A DNA stretch of 64,000 nt from Caldanaerobacter subterraneus (GCF_004345675.1 NZ_SLWU01000006.1:51273-115272), one strand, 5' to 3'. Shown: positions 7,918-18,808, numbered from the stretch's first letter. Notes: generated by a model from the sequence alone, not told the origin. Made by a program: numbers and translations.

Positions 7918-9102
7918 ATGAGAGAAGCTGTAATCGTGAGTGCAGTGAGAACTGCAATAGGAAAGTTTGGAGGAAGCCTGGCGGGAATTCCAGTAGTGGA
8001 CTTAGGAGCAATTGTTATAAAAGAGGCATTAAAAAGAGCAAAAGTAGCTCCAGAACAGGTAGATGAAGTATTCATGGGTATTATATTACAGGCAGGCTTA
8101 GGTCAAAATCCTGCGAGGCAGTCTGCTGTAAAAGCGGGAATTCCTGTGGAGGTGCCTGCTACAACGATAAACATGGTATGTGGTTCAGGACTTAGAACTG
8201 TGGCTATGGCAGCTCAAGCTGTTATGCTAGGGGATGCTGATATAGTTGTGGCGGGCGGTATGGAAAGCATGTCAAGAGCTCCGTATTTACTGAGAGATGC
8301 CCGCTGGGGTTACAGGATGAACATGCCTTCTGGAGAGCTTGTTGATGAGATGGTCTATGACGGGTTGTGGGATGTTTTCAATCAGTACCACATGGGCATA
8401 ACAGCAGAAAACATTGCAGAAAGGTACAAAATTTCAAGGCAGGAACAGGATGAATTTGCGCTAAGAAGTCAAAACTTAGCTGAGGCTGCCATAAAAGCGG
8501 GAAAATTTGAAGAAGAGATTGTTCCTGTGCCCATTCCTCAGAAGAAAGGAGATCCAATTGAATTTAAGGTAGATGAGCATCCTAGATTTGGAACTACTAT
8601 GGAGGACCTGGCGAAATTAAAACCTGCCTTCAAGCCGGATGGAACAGTCACAGCAGGAAATGCTTCTGGAATAAATGATGGAGCGGCTGCAGTAGTAGTT
8701 ATGTCAAGAGATAAGGCAAAAGAGCTGGGCATAACTCCTCTTGCGACTATAAAATCTTATGCCTACGCTGGCGTTGACCCGGCTGTAATGGGTCTAGGTC
8801 CAATTTACTCAACAAGAAAAGCTCTTGACAAGGCAGGTTTGAAGATAGAGGACATTGACCTTATAGAAGCCAATGAAGCTTTTGCAGCTCAAGCAATAGC
8901 AGTAGCTAGAGAGCTTAACTTTGATATGGAGAAAGTGAATGTAAATGGAGGTGCGATAGCTCTAGGTCATCCGATTGGGGCAAGTGGAGCGAGAATTTTA
9001 GTGACTCTTCTTCACGAAATGAAAAGAAGAGGTTCCCGTTTAGGTCTTGCTACACTTTGCATAGGCGGTGGCATGGGTATATCAATGATTGTGGAGATGT
9101 AA
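7918..9102 (+). CDS. thl: Acetyl-CoA acetyltransferase (thiolase)
   Basis: Condenses two acetyl-CoA to acetoacetyl-CoA, the entry step for the hbd/crt/bcd path. 394 aa. Seen: acylated Cys in [11 protein letters not shown] (about 88), second catalytic His in [17 protein letters not shown] (about 350), and the C-terminal Cys in [13 protein letters not shown] (about 380). SD AAGGGGG. Last gene of the operon, followed by a terminator. Confidence 0.95.
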   Translation: MREAVIVSAVRTAIGKFGGSLAGIPVVDLGAIVIKEALKRAKVAPEQVDEVFMGIILQAGLGQNPARQSAVKAGIPVEVPATTINMVCGSGLRTVAMAAQAVMLGDADIVVAGGMESMSRAPYLLRDARWGYRMNMPSGELVDEMVYDGLWDVFNQYHMGITAENIAERYKISRQEQDEFALRSQNLAEAAIKAGKFEEEIVPVPIPQKKGDPIEFKVDEHPRFGTTMEDLAKLKPAFKPDGTVTAGNASGINDGAAAVVVMSRDKAKELGITPLATIKSYAYAGVDPAVMGLGPIYSTRKALDKAGLKIEDIDLIEANEAFAAQAIAVARELNFDMEKVNVNGGAIALGHPIGASGARILVTLLHEMKRRGSRLGLATLCIGGGMGISMIVEM

Positions 9103-9105
9103 AAT

Positions 9106-9130
9106 GGGCGCTCTTTTGAGCGCTTATTTT
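9106..9130 (+). terminator. Terminator of the crt-thl operon
   Basis: GCGCTC-TTTT-GAGCGC hairpin immediately after the thl stop, followed by TTATTTTTTATTTT. Confidence 0.85.
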
Positions 9131-9139
9131 TTATTTTCA

Positions 9140-9168
9140 TTGACATCTTCTTTAATAAAAATTACAAT
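9140..9168 (+). promoter_or_regulatory. Sigma-A promoter of the agr-like operon
   Basis: TTGACA (9140-9145), 17 nt, TACAAT (9163-9168), about 38 nt before the first start codon. Confidence 0.8.
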
Positions 9169-9206
9169 TATATTTGAAATTATGTAAATTAGAAAGGCGA
9201 AAGCGC

Positions 9207-9665
9207 ATGGATAAATTGGCACTTTGGGAAGTTTTCGTATTTTCTGTTCCAGAGGCAGCGGTTATAATAAGCATAGCGCTGGGTTTAGCTGGAGTGAAAT
9301 TTGACACAGTAAAAGGCACAGCCATGAGCTTAAGTTTAGGACTTATACTGTATTTTATAAGGCCACTGGTTACCAGTTACATAGTAAATGTAATAATTTA
9401 TGTAATACTGCTGGTGACCTTATTTCTTCTGTTTAAAATGATGGATTTATTCAGAAGCATTATGAGTGTTACTTTGGCAGTTTCCATATACCTTATCATT
9501 GAATATCTCAATGTGAATGCAATGCAGTTTTTATTTGATCTAGATCCTACAGTTTTGTTACAAAATTATGTGCTTCGTTTTGCCTGCTTTTTACCACAGC
9601 TGGCAGTTGCAATTTTGTTTTCTATTCTCATCCGCAAATACAGACTTTTTCTCTTTGTTGAGTAA
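9207..9665 (+). CDS. 5-TM membrane protein of the agr-like locus
   Basis: I do not recognise a named family. 152 aa with about five hydrophobic helices and short loops, no signal peptide cleavage motif, no catalytic motif. Start ATG 9207 behind AAAGGCG; an upstream in-frame ATG (9183) has no SD. It opens an operon with a LytTR regulator, a GHKL kinase with only two TM helices, and AgrB. Canonical AgrC kinases have a 6-7 TM sensor, so this protein could be the detached membrane sensor half (inference). It could equally be an exporter or modulator. Confidence 0.7.
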   Translation: MDKLALWEVFVFSVPEAAVIISIALGLAGVKFDTVKGTAMSLSLGLILYFIRPLVTSYIVNVIIYVILLVTLFLLFKMMDLFRSIMSVTLAVSIYLIIEYLNVNAMQFLFDLDPTVLLQNYVLRFACFLPQLAVAILFSILIRKYRLFLFVE

Positions 9666-9685
9666 ATACAGTGGGGATGAAAGGT

Positions 9686-10396
9686 ATGCTCAGAGTTGTT
9701 GTCGCAGAGGATGATGAGATTTTCAGGAGGCAGTTAATAGAGTTTCTTAAAAAGATAGATGGGATAAGTGTTGAGTACTTTACTGATGATGGGAAAGAGG
9801 CTTTAGAAGCTTTAAACAAGATTAAACCGGAAATAGCAATTTTGGACATCGAACTTTTCCGCATGTCAGGAATTGAGGTAGCGAAAAAAGTAAGAGAAAC
9901 CATGCCTTTTTTGGAGATAATTTTTATTACTTCTTTTGAAGAGTACATAAAAGAAGCAGTAAAGCTTTACGCATCTGATTATATTGAAAAGCCATTAAAA
10001 GAAGAGAGATTAAGAGAAACTATTGAAAGGATAAAGAAAAGGTTTTTAAATATTGAAAATTACCTTCCAGTACCTGTGAAGGACAATATGAGGCTTATAA
10101 ATCCCAGAGAGGTTTACTTTGTTCAGGCTAAAAAGAAAAGAAGCGTAATTTACACAGGAGAAGAAAAAATTGAATGTGATTATTCTTTAAAAGAACTGGA
10201 AGAGATATTGCCAGGGGATATATTTTTTAGGACCAATCGCTCTTATCTGGTCAATATTTTAAAAGTAGAGGCTTTGAAGGAAAAAAACAGGACTTCTTTT
10301 GAAATTACTTTTAAAGGTTGTGCTTTTAAAGCCTACCTTTCAAAGGATTTATATCAGGAATTTAGGAAAAGGGTGAAAGAGATTTATAGAAATTAA
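9686..10396 (+). CDS. LytTR response regulator (AgrA-like)
   Basis: Cytoplasmic two-component regulator. 236 aa. Seen: receiver domain 1-120 with acidic pocket VVAEDDE, phospho-acceptor Asp in AILDIEL (about 54), Thr in FITSF and Lys in IEKPL; then a LytTR DNA-binding domain (about 135-235) with VYFVQAKKK and IFFRTNRSYLVNI. LytTR proteins bind pairs of 9-bp direct repeats; a fitting pair lies upstream of agrD (12000-12029). Start ATG 9686; ATG 9677 and GTG 9671 are alternatives with poorer spacing. Confidence 0.93.
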   Translation: MLRVVVAEDDEIFRRQLIEFLKKIDGISVEYFTDDGKEALEALNKIKPEIAILDIELFRMSGIEVAKKVRETMPFLEIIFITSFEEYIKEAVKLYASDYIEKPLKEERLRETIERIKKRFLNIENYLPVPVKDNMRLINPREVYFVQAKKKRSVIYTGEEKIECDYSLKELEEILPGDIFFRTNRSYLVNILKVEALKEKNRTSFEITFKGCAFKAYLSKDLYQEFRKRVKEIYRN

Positions 10397-10412
10397 ATGG
10401 CGGGGAATGTAG

Positions 10413-11282
10413 ATGTTTAAGAATATTTATAAAAGCGCGATGCTGATTTATGTAATTCAAATGGTCTTAATAGTGATTTTGGTAAATAATAATTTCATGA
10501 GGAGTCTAGATATTTTTCAGCCTAAGAGTGAGGAACTTTTTAGGCTGACAATAGGAGTTTTGATATTCGTGCTGAACCTTTTTTCTATTTTTGTTCTCAG
10601 AGAGCTTTACAGGCGTTTTAAAGAAGAGAGACAATACTTAATAAACAGCTTAAAGTTTAGATACATAGAAGAGCAGAATAGAATATACAGAAAAAATCAT
10701 CATGACATTAAAAATCACTTGATGGTGATTTCAGCGCTTTTAAAAGAAAAAAAATACGAGGAAGTGGAAGAGTATCTATCTTCCTATCTTGATGAAATTG
10801 ACAAAAATGTGTTTAATATAAATACCGGTGTAAGTGAAATTGATATTCTGCTCTATTCTAAACTCAGCAATGCGAAAAGTAAAGGAGTAGATGTTAAGTT
10901 TAAATGTACAGCAGAAATCAAATGTAGTCAAAGGCATGTTTTAAATTTGGTGTCAATACTGGGGAATTTGCTGGACAATGCGATAGAGGCTTGTGAAGAG
11001 ATGAAGCACGATAAGTATATTGAAGTAGAGATTAAGGAAGATCCAATAGACTATATTTTCAGGGTTAAAAATAAGTACGATTTTGAACAAAAAATACCTG
11101 CAGGGACTTTTTTTGAGGAGGGATTTTCTACAAAAGGAGAAGAGGGAAGAGGAGAGGGGCTTTACATTGTAAAAAATATTACAGATAAATACAATGGCAC
11201 TATAAATCTTAATACGGATGAGGGATATTTTGATATAACTGTAGAAATCCCTAAATTTTCTCTGGAGGGTGATTGCAATTAG
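10413..11282 (+). CDS. GHKL sensor histidine kinase (AgrC-like, short sensor)
   Basis: Cognate kinase of the LytTR regulator. 289 aa. Seen: only two TM helices (about 9-27 and 45-65) with a loop of some 20 residues between, then the HPK10-type phospho-His box NHHDIKNHLMVI (about 95), N box LGNLLDNAIEAC and G box EEGRGEGLYIVKNI. AgrC proteins normally carry 6-7 TM helices; this one is truncated in that part although the frame is intact, which is why the 5-TM neighbour may complete the sensor. Overlaps agrB by 14 bp. Confidence 0.92.
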   Translation: MFKNIYKSAMLIYVIQMVLIVILVNNNFMRSLDIFQPKSEELFRLTIGVLIFVLNLFSIFVLRELYRRFKEERQYLINSLKFRYIEEQNRIYRKNHHDIKNHLMVISALLKEKKYEEVEEYLSSYLDEIDKNVFNINTGVSEIDILLYSKLSNAKSKGVDVKFKCTAEIKCSQRHVLNLVSILGNLLDNAIEACEEMKHDKYIEVEIKEDPIDYIFRVKNKYDFEQKIPAGTFFEEGFSTKGEEGRGEGLYIVKNITDKYNGTINLNTDEGYFDITVEIPKFSLEGDCN

Positions 11283-11841
11283 TATTGAAAAGCTATCCCA
11301 AAGAATAGTGCAGAAGGTTTTCAAGGGACAGAATTTGTCGGAAATCGAGCTTGCGAAGATAGAATACGGTTTAAGTTTAGTTTTAGGGGTTTTAATTGAG
11401 TTTATATTAATTTTCTTTGTGGGATTTTTGTTGGGTGTTGGATATTATGTGGCAGTTATAATGATATCTTCCCTCTTTTTGCGAATAGGGACAGGAGGAG
11501 CTCATTGTTCTACATATCGCAGGTGTGTAACTTTTACAGGCATTTATTTTTTGCCCTTTAGCTTTGTGGCAAAATTTGTTGATGCCCATAGTTTACCTTT
11601 GCTGGAGCTTGTAATAGGTATAGCATTAATATTTGTGGTTTTGGGGATAATGTTATTGATGAAAAAAATTAAGTTTTTTATGGGAATACTAGTTTTAGAG
11701 ACTATTGTATTTGTTTTATTTTCTGAGCGGGCCTTTTTTGCGTCTTCTATAGGCTTATTTTTGCAATCCGTGATGACTACTGCTTTTGGAGAGAGATTGG
11801 TAAATCTAGCTGACAATTTAATGGCTAAAATTGGTATATAA
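11269..11841 (+). CDS. agrB: AgrB-like peptide-processing membrane protease
   Basis: Cysteine endopeptidase that cleaves the AgrD propeptide and forms the cyclic thiolactone signal. 190 aa with several TM helices. Seen: catalytic region RIGTGGAHCSTYRRC with His and the Cys seven residues later. Start is odd: the only in-frame standard start, GTG 11269, lies inside the SD GGAGGGTGA; ATT 11278 is ideally spaced (8 nt) and would be a rare AUU start giving 187 aa. Overlaps the kinase stop, so coupled translation is likely. Confidence 0.92.
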   Translation: MIAISIEKLSQRIVQKVFKGQNLSEIELAKIEYGLSLVLGVLIEFILIFFVGFLLGVGYYVAVIMISSLFLRIGTGGAHCSTYRRCVTFTGIYFLPFSFVAKFVDAHSLPLLELVIGIALIFVVLGIMLLMKKIKFFMGILVLETIVFVLFSERAFFASSIGLFLQSVMTTAFGERLVNLADNLMAKIGI

Positions 11842-11999
11842 ATTTTTTTTAAAATTTTTATGGATTTTTGTGTAATTTGATACATATCAATCAATTAAAT
11901 ACAAAAAAATCAAGGCAACAAATTGAACCCATGGAAGGATATACATTCAAAAAAGTAAATATAAGTAAATATTTGGATAAAATTAGGCGAAAAATGCAT

Positions 12000-12064
12000 T
12001 TTCGTTCCCGAAAATGACACTTTCGTTCCGAAATTAACACAAAAAAGTTTATCTATTGTATAAT
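12000..12064 (+). promoter_or_regulatory. Putative LytTR operator and promoter of agrD
   Basis: Two exact copies of TTTCGTTCC (12000-12008 and 12021-12029), spaced 12 nt, so 21 bp from start to start, the geometry known for AgrA/LytTR sites. Each copy also sits in a small palindrome (CATTTTCG..CGAAAATG; TTTCG..CGAAA). TATAAT lies at 12059-12064 with no good -35, as expected for an activated promoter. Confidence 0.65.
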
Positions 12065-12095
12065 TAAAAGTGAAAAGCACTTGGAGGTGAAATGT

Positions 12096-12227
12096 ATGAA
12101 AAGATTTCAACCTCTGACAGCAATAGCTACAGTGCTCGCTTTCATAGGAAGTCTGGGACTTGTTGCTCCTGCTTGCATTGGCTGGTTTTATAAACCTCAA
12201 GTTCCAGAAATTTTAAGAAGAAAATAA
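12096..12227 (+). CDS. agrD: AgrD-like autoinducing peptide precursor
   Basis: 43-aa propeptide. Seen: basic start MKRFQPL, amphipathic/hydrophobic leader, a single Cys in APACIGWFYKPQVPEIL, and an acidic-then-basic tail ending RRK. This matches clostridial AgrD (leader, Cys-ring core, charged tail rich in P/E). The mature ring probably starts at the Cys and ends at one of the aromatic residues (CIGWF or CIGWFY; inference). Strong SD GGAGGTGA, 5 nt from ATG 12096. It lies 254 bp after agrB with its own promoter. Confidence 0.85.
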   Translation: MKRFQPLTAIATVLAFIGSLGLVAPACIGWFYKPQVPEILRRK

Positions 12228-12304
12228 TATTTCTTAAATTTTTCACCCTTCCCTCGTGGATTTCAACATTTCTCCTGAGTTTTTACATAAAGTTAACTTT
12301 ATTT

Positions 12305-12334
12305 AAGTGCCATTTGCTGGCACTTTTATTTTTT
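12305..12334 (+). terminator. agrD terminator
   Basis: AAGTGCCA-TTTGC-TGGCACTT stem-loop followed by TTATTTTTT, about 80 nt after the agrD stop. Confidence 0.85.
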
Positions 12335-12350
12335 GGCATGGTATTTGCAT
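12333..12350 (+). promoter_or_regulatory. Second sigma-54-like element
   Basis: TTGGCATGGTATTTGCAT: GG and GC 10 nt apart, closely like the element at 3081. It lies right after a terminator and about 165 nt before the next gene. Confidence 0.4.
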
Positions 12351-12370
12351 GATGAAGGGAAGGGCTGGTA

Positions 12371-12471
12371 TTGACTTTGATTTCAAAGAGGAGATATAAT
12401 AAACACTGTGGGGATATGTAAGGGGGGTATGCAAAAATATTCGTTGAAAAATTTTTGAAACTACGTATAAT
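12371..12471 (+). promoter_or_regulatory. Two sigma-A promoter candidates for the P-loop gene
   Basis: TTGACT (12371) with 18 nt to TATAAT (12395-12400), and TTGAAA (12444) with 16 nt to TATAAT (12466-12471). The second ends 45 nt before the start codon. Confidence 0.55.
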
Positions 12472-12515
12472 TGTATTATAAAAGGCATTTTAAACTTTGC
12501 GGGGGGTTTTTATCA

Positions 12516-13328
12516 TTGAAGGTTTATTCTTTGGTAGGTGAAAGTGGGACAGGGAAAAGTCATCATGCCTCTTTCATTGCAGGAAAATACGGGATAAGAT
12601 TCATAATTGATGACGGGCTTTTGATAAAGGGAAATAGCATTGTGGCAGGCATTTCTGCCAAAAAAGAGGCTACAAAGATTGGCGCCATAAAAAGGGCTCT
12701 GTTTACAGATCCAAAGCATGCGGAGGAAGTAAAAAAGGCAATTGCAGAATTAAAACCTGATAAAATTTTAATAATAGGCACATCTGACAGGATGGTAGAT
12801 GCAATTGCTGAAAAACTGTCACTTCCGCCTGTCAGTGTGAGGATATACATTGAAGATGTCCTCCCCCCTAAGCAGATAGAGATTGCTCGCGAAAAAAGGC
12901 TTTTAGAGGGGAAGCATGTGATCCCTGTTCCCACTTTTGAGGTAAAAAAACAGTTTTCAGGGTATTTCCTTGACCCCCTCAGGATTTTTAGGAGAAAAAG
13001 AAGCGGCTATTACGAAAAAACAATCGTGCGTCCAAACTACAGCTACCTTGGAAAGTACACCATTTCAGAGGGGGTTATAAATTCAATTGTGTCCCATGAG
13101 CTTCTTTTATTCAAAGAAGTCTACAGAGTGAATAAGGTAGTGACGGAGAAGAGAGAGGAAGGAATAATTTTAAACGTTGAAGTTACTATGAGGTACGGTT
13201 TTAATCTTGTAGCTCCTTTGATGCAGGCTATGGAGAACATTAAAAGACAAGTGGAGCGCATGACGGCTTTAAATGTCCTTCGGATAAATATTTACGTCAA
13301 AAGCCTATACGTCACTAAAAATAAATGA
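12516..13328 (+). CDS. P-loop protein with Asp23/Gls24-like C-terminus
   Basis: Unnamed soluble protein, 270 aa. Seen: Walker A GESGTGKSHH at about residue 8, an Asp-pair FIIDDG soon after, a nucleotide-binding core to about residue 180, then a C-terminal region (about 185-265) of the YRVNKVVTEKREEGIILNVEV...ALNVLRINIYVKSL type that resembles the Asp23/Gls24 (DUF322) alkaline-shock fold. The link to Asp23 is by eye. Start TTG 12516, the first start with an SD-like GGGGGG upstream. nfnA starts 17 nt downstream. Confidence 0.7.
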   Translation: MKVYSLVGESGTGKSHHASFIAGKYGIRFIIDDGLLIKGNSIVAGISAKKEATKIGAIKRALFTDPKHAEEVKKAIAELKPDKILIIGTSDRMVDAIAEKLSLPPVSVRIYIEDVLPPKQIEIAREKRLLEGKHVIPVPTFEVKKQFSGYFLDPLRIFRRKRSGYYEKTIVRPNYSYLGKYTISEGVINSIVSHELLLFKEVYRVNKVVTEKREEGIILNVEVTMRYGFNLVAPLMQAMENIKRQVERMTALNVLRINIYVKSLYVTKNK

Positions 13329-13345
13329 GGAAAAGGGTGTTGAGG

Positions 13346-15578
<2,233 letters not shown>

Positions 15579-15696
15579 AAATCCAATTTTATGCTATTTA
15601 AGTTTAATTTATCAAAATAATGCATAAATATGCAGTAAACTTTGCACAGCATTTTACTTATTTTGAAAATAGTGTATATGAAATGTAAAAGAAAGT

Positions 15697-15730
15697 AAAT
15701 TATGCCCTTTAATGGGCATAATTTTTTTTA
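15697..15730 (+). terminator. Terminator downstream of nfnAB
   Basis: AAATTATGCCC / GGGCATAATTT stem with 6-nt loop and T8 run. Confidence 0.85.
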
Positions 15731-15824
15731 AAAAAAATAGAAACATTACAATAAAAAGACTTTCGCAGTAAAAAAAATTGTGTTAAAATCCATATTAAAA
15801 TTATTCAGTGGAGGGAGTATAAAT

Positions 15825-17075
15825 ATGCAAGAAAAGACGTTGAATCCGTTTGAAATTGCAAAGCAACAGCTTAAAATGGCTTGTGACAGGCTGGGAGTTG
15901 ACCCTGTTGTATACGAGATTTTAAGTAAACCTCAAAAAGTTATAGAAGTTTCTATTCCTGTTAAGATGGATGATGGAAGTGTCAGAGTATTTACAGGCTT
16001 TAGAGTTCAACACAATAATGCTATTGGCCCTACAAAAGGAGGAATAAGGTTTCACCCTAATGTCAATGCTGATGAGGTTAAAGCTTTAGCTATGTGGATG
16101 ACTTTTAAATGCGCTGTTGTAGGAATACCTTATGGCGGAGGGAAAGGAGGAGTTGCGGTAAATCCAAAAGAGCTTTCTAAGGAAGAATTAGAAAGGTTAT
16201 CAAGAGCGTTTATTGATGCTATTTATGATGAAATAGGTCCCAATAAAGATGTCCCTGCCCCAGATGTCAATACAAACAGTCAGATTATGGGATGGATGTT
16301 GGATGAGTACAATAAAATATCTAGAAAAGATAATCCCGGCGTAATTACTGGTAAACCCTTAAGTGTAGGAGGTTCAAAAGGAAGAGTTGCAGCAACAGGT
16401 TTAGGAGTAGCTATAACTGTAAGGGAATTAGCTAAGAAAATGGGATTAGAATTAAAAGGGGCTAAAGTTGCAGTTCAGGGCTTTGGAAATGTAGGCAGTT
16501 ATACTGCTTTGATTTTACAGCAATATGGAGCAAAAATTGTGGCTATTTCTAATAGCAGGACTTGTATTTATAGTGAGAAAGGGATAGATGTGGAAAAATT
16601 GATGGAATATAGAGAAAAAACAGGGAATATAGCTGGATTCGCTGACACTGAAGAACTTCCAAAAGAAGAGATATTTACTTTAGATGTCGACATATTTGTT
16701 CCTGCTGCATTAGAAAATGTCATAACAAGTCAAAATGCAGATAAAATTAAGGCTAAGATAGTAGCAGAAGGTGCAAATGGTCCTACTACTCCTGAAGCAG
16801 ATGAAATATTGGATAAAAAAGGTATTATGGTAATTCCTGATATTTTGGCTAATGCTGGTGGAGTTACTGTTTCATATTTTGAATGGGTCCAAAATCTTTA
16901 TGGTTTTTATTGGACAGAAGAAGAAGTTTTAAAAAGAGAGGAACAATTAATGGTTGATGCTTTTAATAGTGTATATGAAATAAGCCGCCAGTATAATGTC
17001 AATATGAGAACAGCTGCTTATATGCTCTCTATAAAGAGGGTTGCAGAGGCCATGAAAGCAAAGGGATGGTATTAA
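15825..17075 (+). CDS. gdhA: Glutamate dehydrogenase (Glu/Leu/Phe/Val dehydrogenase family)
   Basis: Reversible oxidative deamination of glutamate, linking amino-acid nitrogen to 2-oxoglutarate. 416 aa. Seen: [25 protein letters not shown] substrate region, catalytic Lys in [10 protein letters not shown] (about 108), catalytic Asp region [11 protein letters not shown], and Rossmann [12 protein letters not shown] (about 220). Start ATG 15825 behind GGAGGGAG; an earlier in-frame start at 15780 has no SD. Monocistronic between two terminators. Preferred coenzyme not decided. Confidence 0.93.
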   Translation: MQEKTLNPFEIAKQQLKMACDRLGVDPVVYEILSKPQKVIEVSIPVKMDDGSVRVFTGFRVQHNNAIGPTKGGIRFHPNVNADEVKALAMWMTFKCAVVGIPYGGGKGGVAVNPKELSKEELERLSRAFIDAIYDEIGPNKDVPAPDVNTNSQIMGWMLDEYNKISRKDNPGVITGKPLSVGGSKGRVAATGLGVAITVRELAKKMGLELKGAKVAVQGFGNVGSYTALILQQYGAKIVAISNSRTCIYSEKGIDVEKLMEYREKTGNIAGFADTEELPKEEIFTLDVDIFVPAALENVITSQNADKIKAKIVAEGANGPTTPEADEILDKKGIMVIPDILANAGGVTVSYFEWVQNLYGFYWTEEEVLKREEQLMVDAFNSVYEISRQYNVNMRTAAYMLSIKRVAEAMKAKGWY

Positions 17076-17080
17076 ACAAA

Positions 17081-17108
17081 AAAAAAGCCGGTTTTCGGCT
17101 TTTTTTTG
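17081..17108 (+). terminator. gdhA terminator
   Basis: AAAAAGCCG-GTTTT-CGGCTTTTTTTT just after the gdhA stop. Confidence 0.9.
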
Positions 17109-17194
17109 TACCGAAAAAATTATATAATAATAAATAACAGGACGGAGAAATATGATAGGTAGTAAGTGAATATAAACTCATGTGGGTGAGGAGA

Positions 17195-18088
17195 ATGAGA
17201 TATAGTGTGGAAGAAAAGGGGACAAAGGTGATTGTAAGGGGGATTGCAGATTTTAATCTCAAAGAGACTTTTGAAAGTGGCCAGTGCTTTAGATGGAATG
17301 AGGAAGACGATGGAAGTTATACGGGGGTAGCGTATGACAGAGTTGTAAATGTGAAGTTGGAAGGGGACACGCTAATCATTGACAATACCAATTTGACCGA
17401 TTTTTACGATATATGGTTCGATTATTTTGACTTAGGTAGAGATTACGGACAAATAAAGGAAAGTCTGTCAAAGGACCCTGTTCTCAAAGAAGCGATTAAA
17501 TTTGGGCAAGGGATTAGGATTTTAAGACAAGATACGTGGGAGACATTGGTTTCTTTCATAGTTTCCCAAAACAACAGAATCCCCCAAATAAAAAAGGTAA
17601 TAGAAAATTTGGCGACTAGTTTTGGAAATCCAATAGAGTATAAAGGTAAGATTTATTACACTTTTCCAAAACCTGAAGAGCTTGTGATGTACGATGTAGA
17701 AACTATTGCAAAGACAAGATGCGGTTTTAGGGCAAAGTACATTTTTGATGCTGCTTCCAAAGTCTTTTCGGGTGAGATCAACCTTTTAAAATTGCATGAA
17801 TACAGCACCAGTGAAATAAGGGATATCTTGATGACTATAAACGGTGTGGGACCTAAAGTTGCCGATTGTGTAATTCTCTACTCTATTGGGCGGTATGATA
17901 CTTTCCCCACTGATGTCTGGATAAAGAGAATAGTTGAGCATCTTTACCTGAAAAGGGAGGGTACCCCTGTAGAAATTCAGCTTTTTGCTATTGACAAATT
18001 TGGAGACCTCTCTGGTTTTGCTCAACAGTATTTGTTCTACTATGGGAGAGAGATGGGGAAGAAAATATTTGGGGAAAGGAAGAAGTAA
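17195..18088 (+). CDS. ogg: 8-oxoguanine DNA glycosylase/AP lyase (OGG1 type)
   Basis: Excises 8-oxoguanine and nicks the AP site in base-excision repair. 297 aa. Seen: N-terminal OGG domain with FNLKETFESGQCFRW, helix region QDTWETLVSFIVSQNNRIPQI, HhH motif with catalytic Lys LMTINGVGPKVADCVILYS (about 230), and catalytic Asp in DTFPTDVWIKR. Start ATG 17195 behind GGGTGAGGAG. The DUF554 gene starts at the next base, so the two are co-transcribed. Confidence 0.92.
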   Translation: MRYSVEEKGTKVIVRGIADFNLKETFESGQCFRWNEEDDGSYTGVAYDRVVNVKLEGDTLIIDNTNLTDFYDIWFDYFDLGRDYGQIKESLSKDPVLKEAIKFGQGIRILRQDTWETLVSFIVSQNNRIPQIKKVIENLATSFGNPIEYKGKIYYTFPKPEELVMYDVETIAKTRCGFRAKYIFDAASKVFSGEINLLKLHEYSTSEIRDILMTINGVGPKVADCVILYSIGRYDTFPTDVWIKRIVEHLYLKREGTPVEIQLFAIDKFGDLSGFAQQYLFYYGREMGKKIFGERKK

Positions 18089-18778
18089 ATGCTGGGAACA
18101 ATCGTAAATTCAATTGCGATAATCGTCGGAGGGACGATTGGAACTCTTCTTAAGCTAGGGATTCCAGATAGGTTTAAAAATATAGTTATGCAGGGTGTGG
18201 CTTTAAGTGTGGCAATTATAGGAATTTCCAGTGGTCTTCAGTTTAATAACCTTATGTTGGTTATTATGAGTTTAGTGATAGGGGGAGTGATAGGAGAGGC
18301 TCTTGACATAGAAGGATATCTCAATAGGTTAGGCGATACTCTTCAAAGGAAATTGAGTAAAGACAACGGTTCTACTATAAGCAAGGGATTTGTTACGGCG
18401 AGTTTGGTGTACTGTGTAGGGGCAATGGCTATAGTTGGTTCCTTAAAAGAAGGGCTATCAGGAGACCACAGCATACTTTTTGCTAAATCTGTGTTAGATG
18501 GTATATCCTCTATAATTTTTGCTTCTACTTTTGGTGTTGGAGTGATTTTTTCAGCCATTTCTGTTTTTTTATACCAAGGTTCTATTACAGTTGGGGCTTC
18601 CTTTTTACAAGGGCTTTTAATAAAGCCAGTAATTGATGACATGACAGCTGTAGGAGGAGTCTTGATATTCGCTATATCTTTGAATATGCTGGAGATTAAA
18701 AGTATAAAAGTTGCAAATTTACTGCCTTCTATTTTTATACCCATTTTTTATCAGCTAATTCTTAACCTTATAAGATAA
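18089..18778 (+). CDS. DUF554 (YdfK/YqgA) membrane protein
   Basis: Integral membrane protein of unknown function, 229 aa, 6-7 hydrophobic helices. Seen: N-terminal MLGTIVNSIAIIVGGTIGTLLK, central GFVTASLVYCVGAMAIVGSLKEGL and KSVLDGISSIIFASTFG, all typical of DUF554. Start abuts the ogg stop and uses GGAAAGGAAG as SD. Converges on the protease gene. Confidence 0.85.
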   Translation: MLGTIVNSIAIIVGGTIGTLLKLGIPDRFKNIVMQGVALSVAIIGISSGLQFNNLMLVIMSLVIGGVIGEALDIEGYLNRLGDTLQRKLSKDNGSTISKGFVTASLVYCVGAMAIVGSLKEGLSGDHSILFAKSVLDGISSIIFASTFGVGVIFSAISVFLYQGSITVGASFLQGLLIKPVIDDMTAVGGVLIFAISLNMLEIKSIKVANLLPSIFIPIFYQLILNLIR

Positions 18779-18808
18779 GGAGGGGGACACCCTCCTTAAA
18801 CTTTTTTT
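18777..18808. terminator. Bidirectional terminator between DUF554 and protease
   Basis: AAGGAGGG..CCCTCCTT hairpin with T7 on the + side; it overlaps the stop of the minus-strand protease gene. Confidence 0.8.

Noticed and set aside
11931..12017. 28-codon frame upstream of agrD
   Set aside because: No SD, overlaps the putative LytTR repeats, lysine-rich composition expected from AT-rich DNA.
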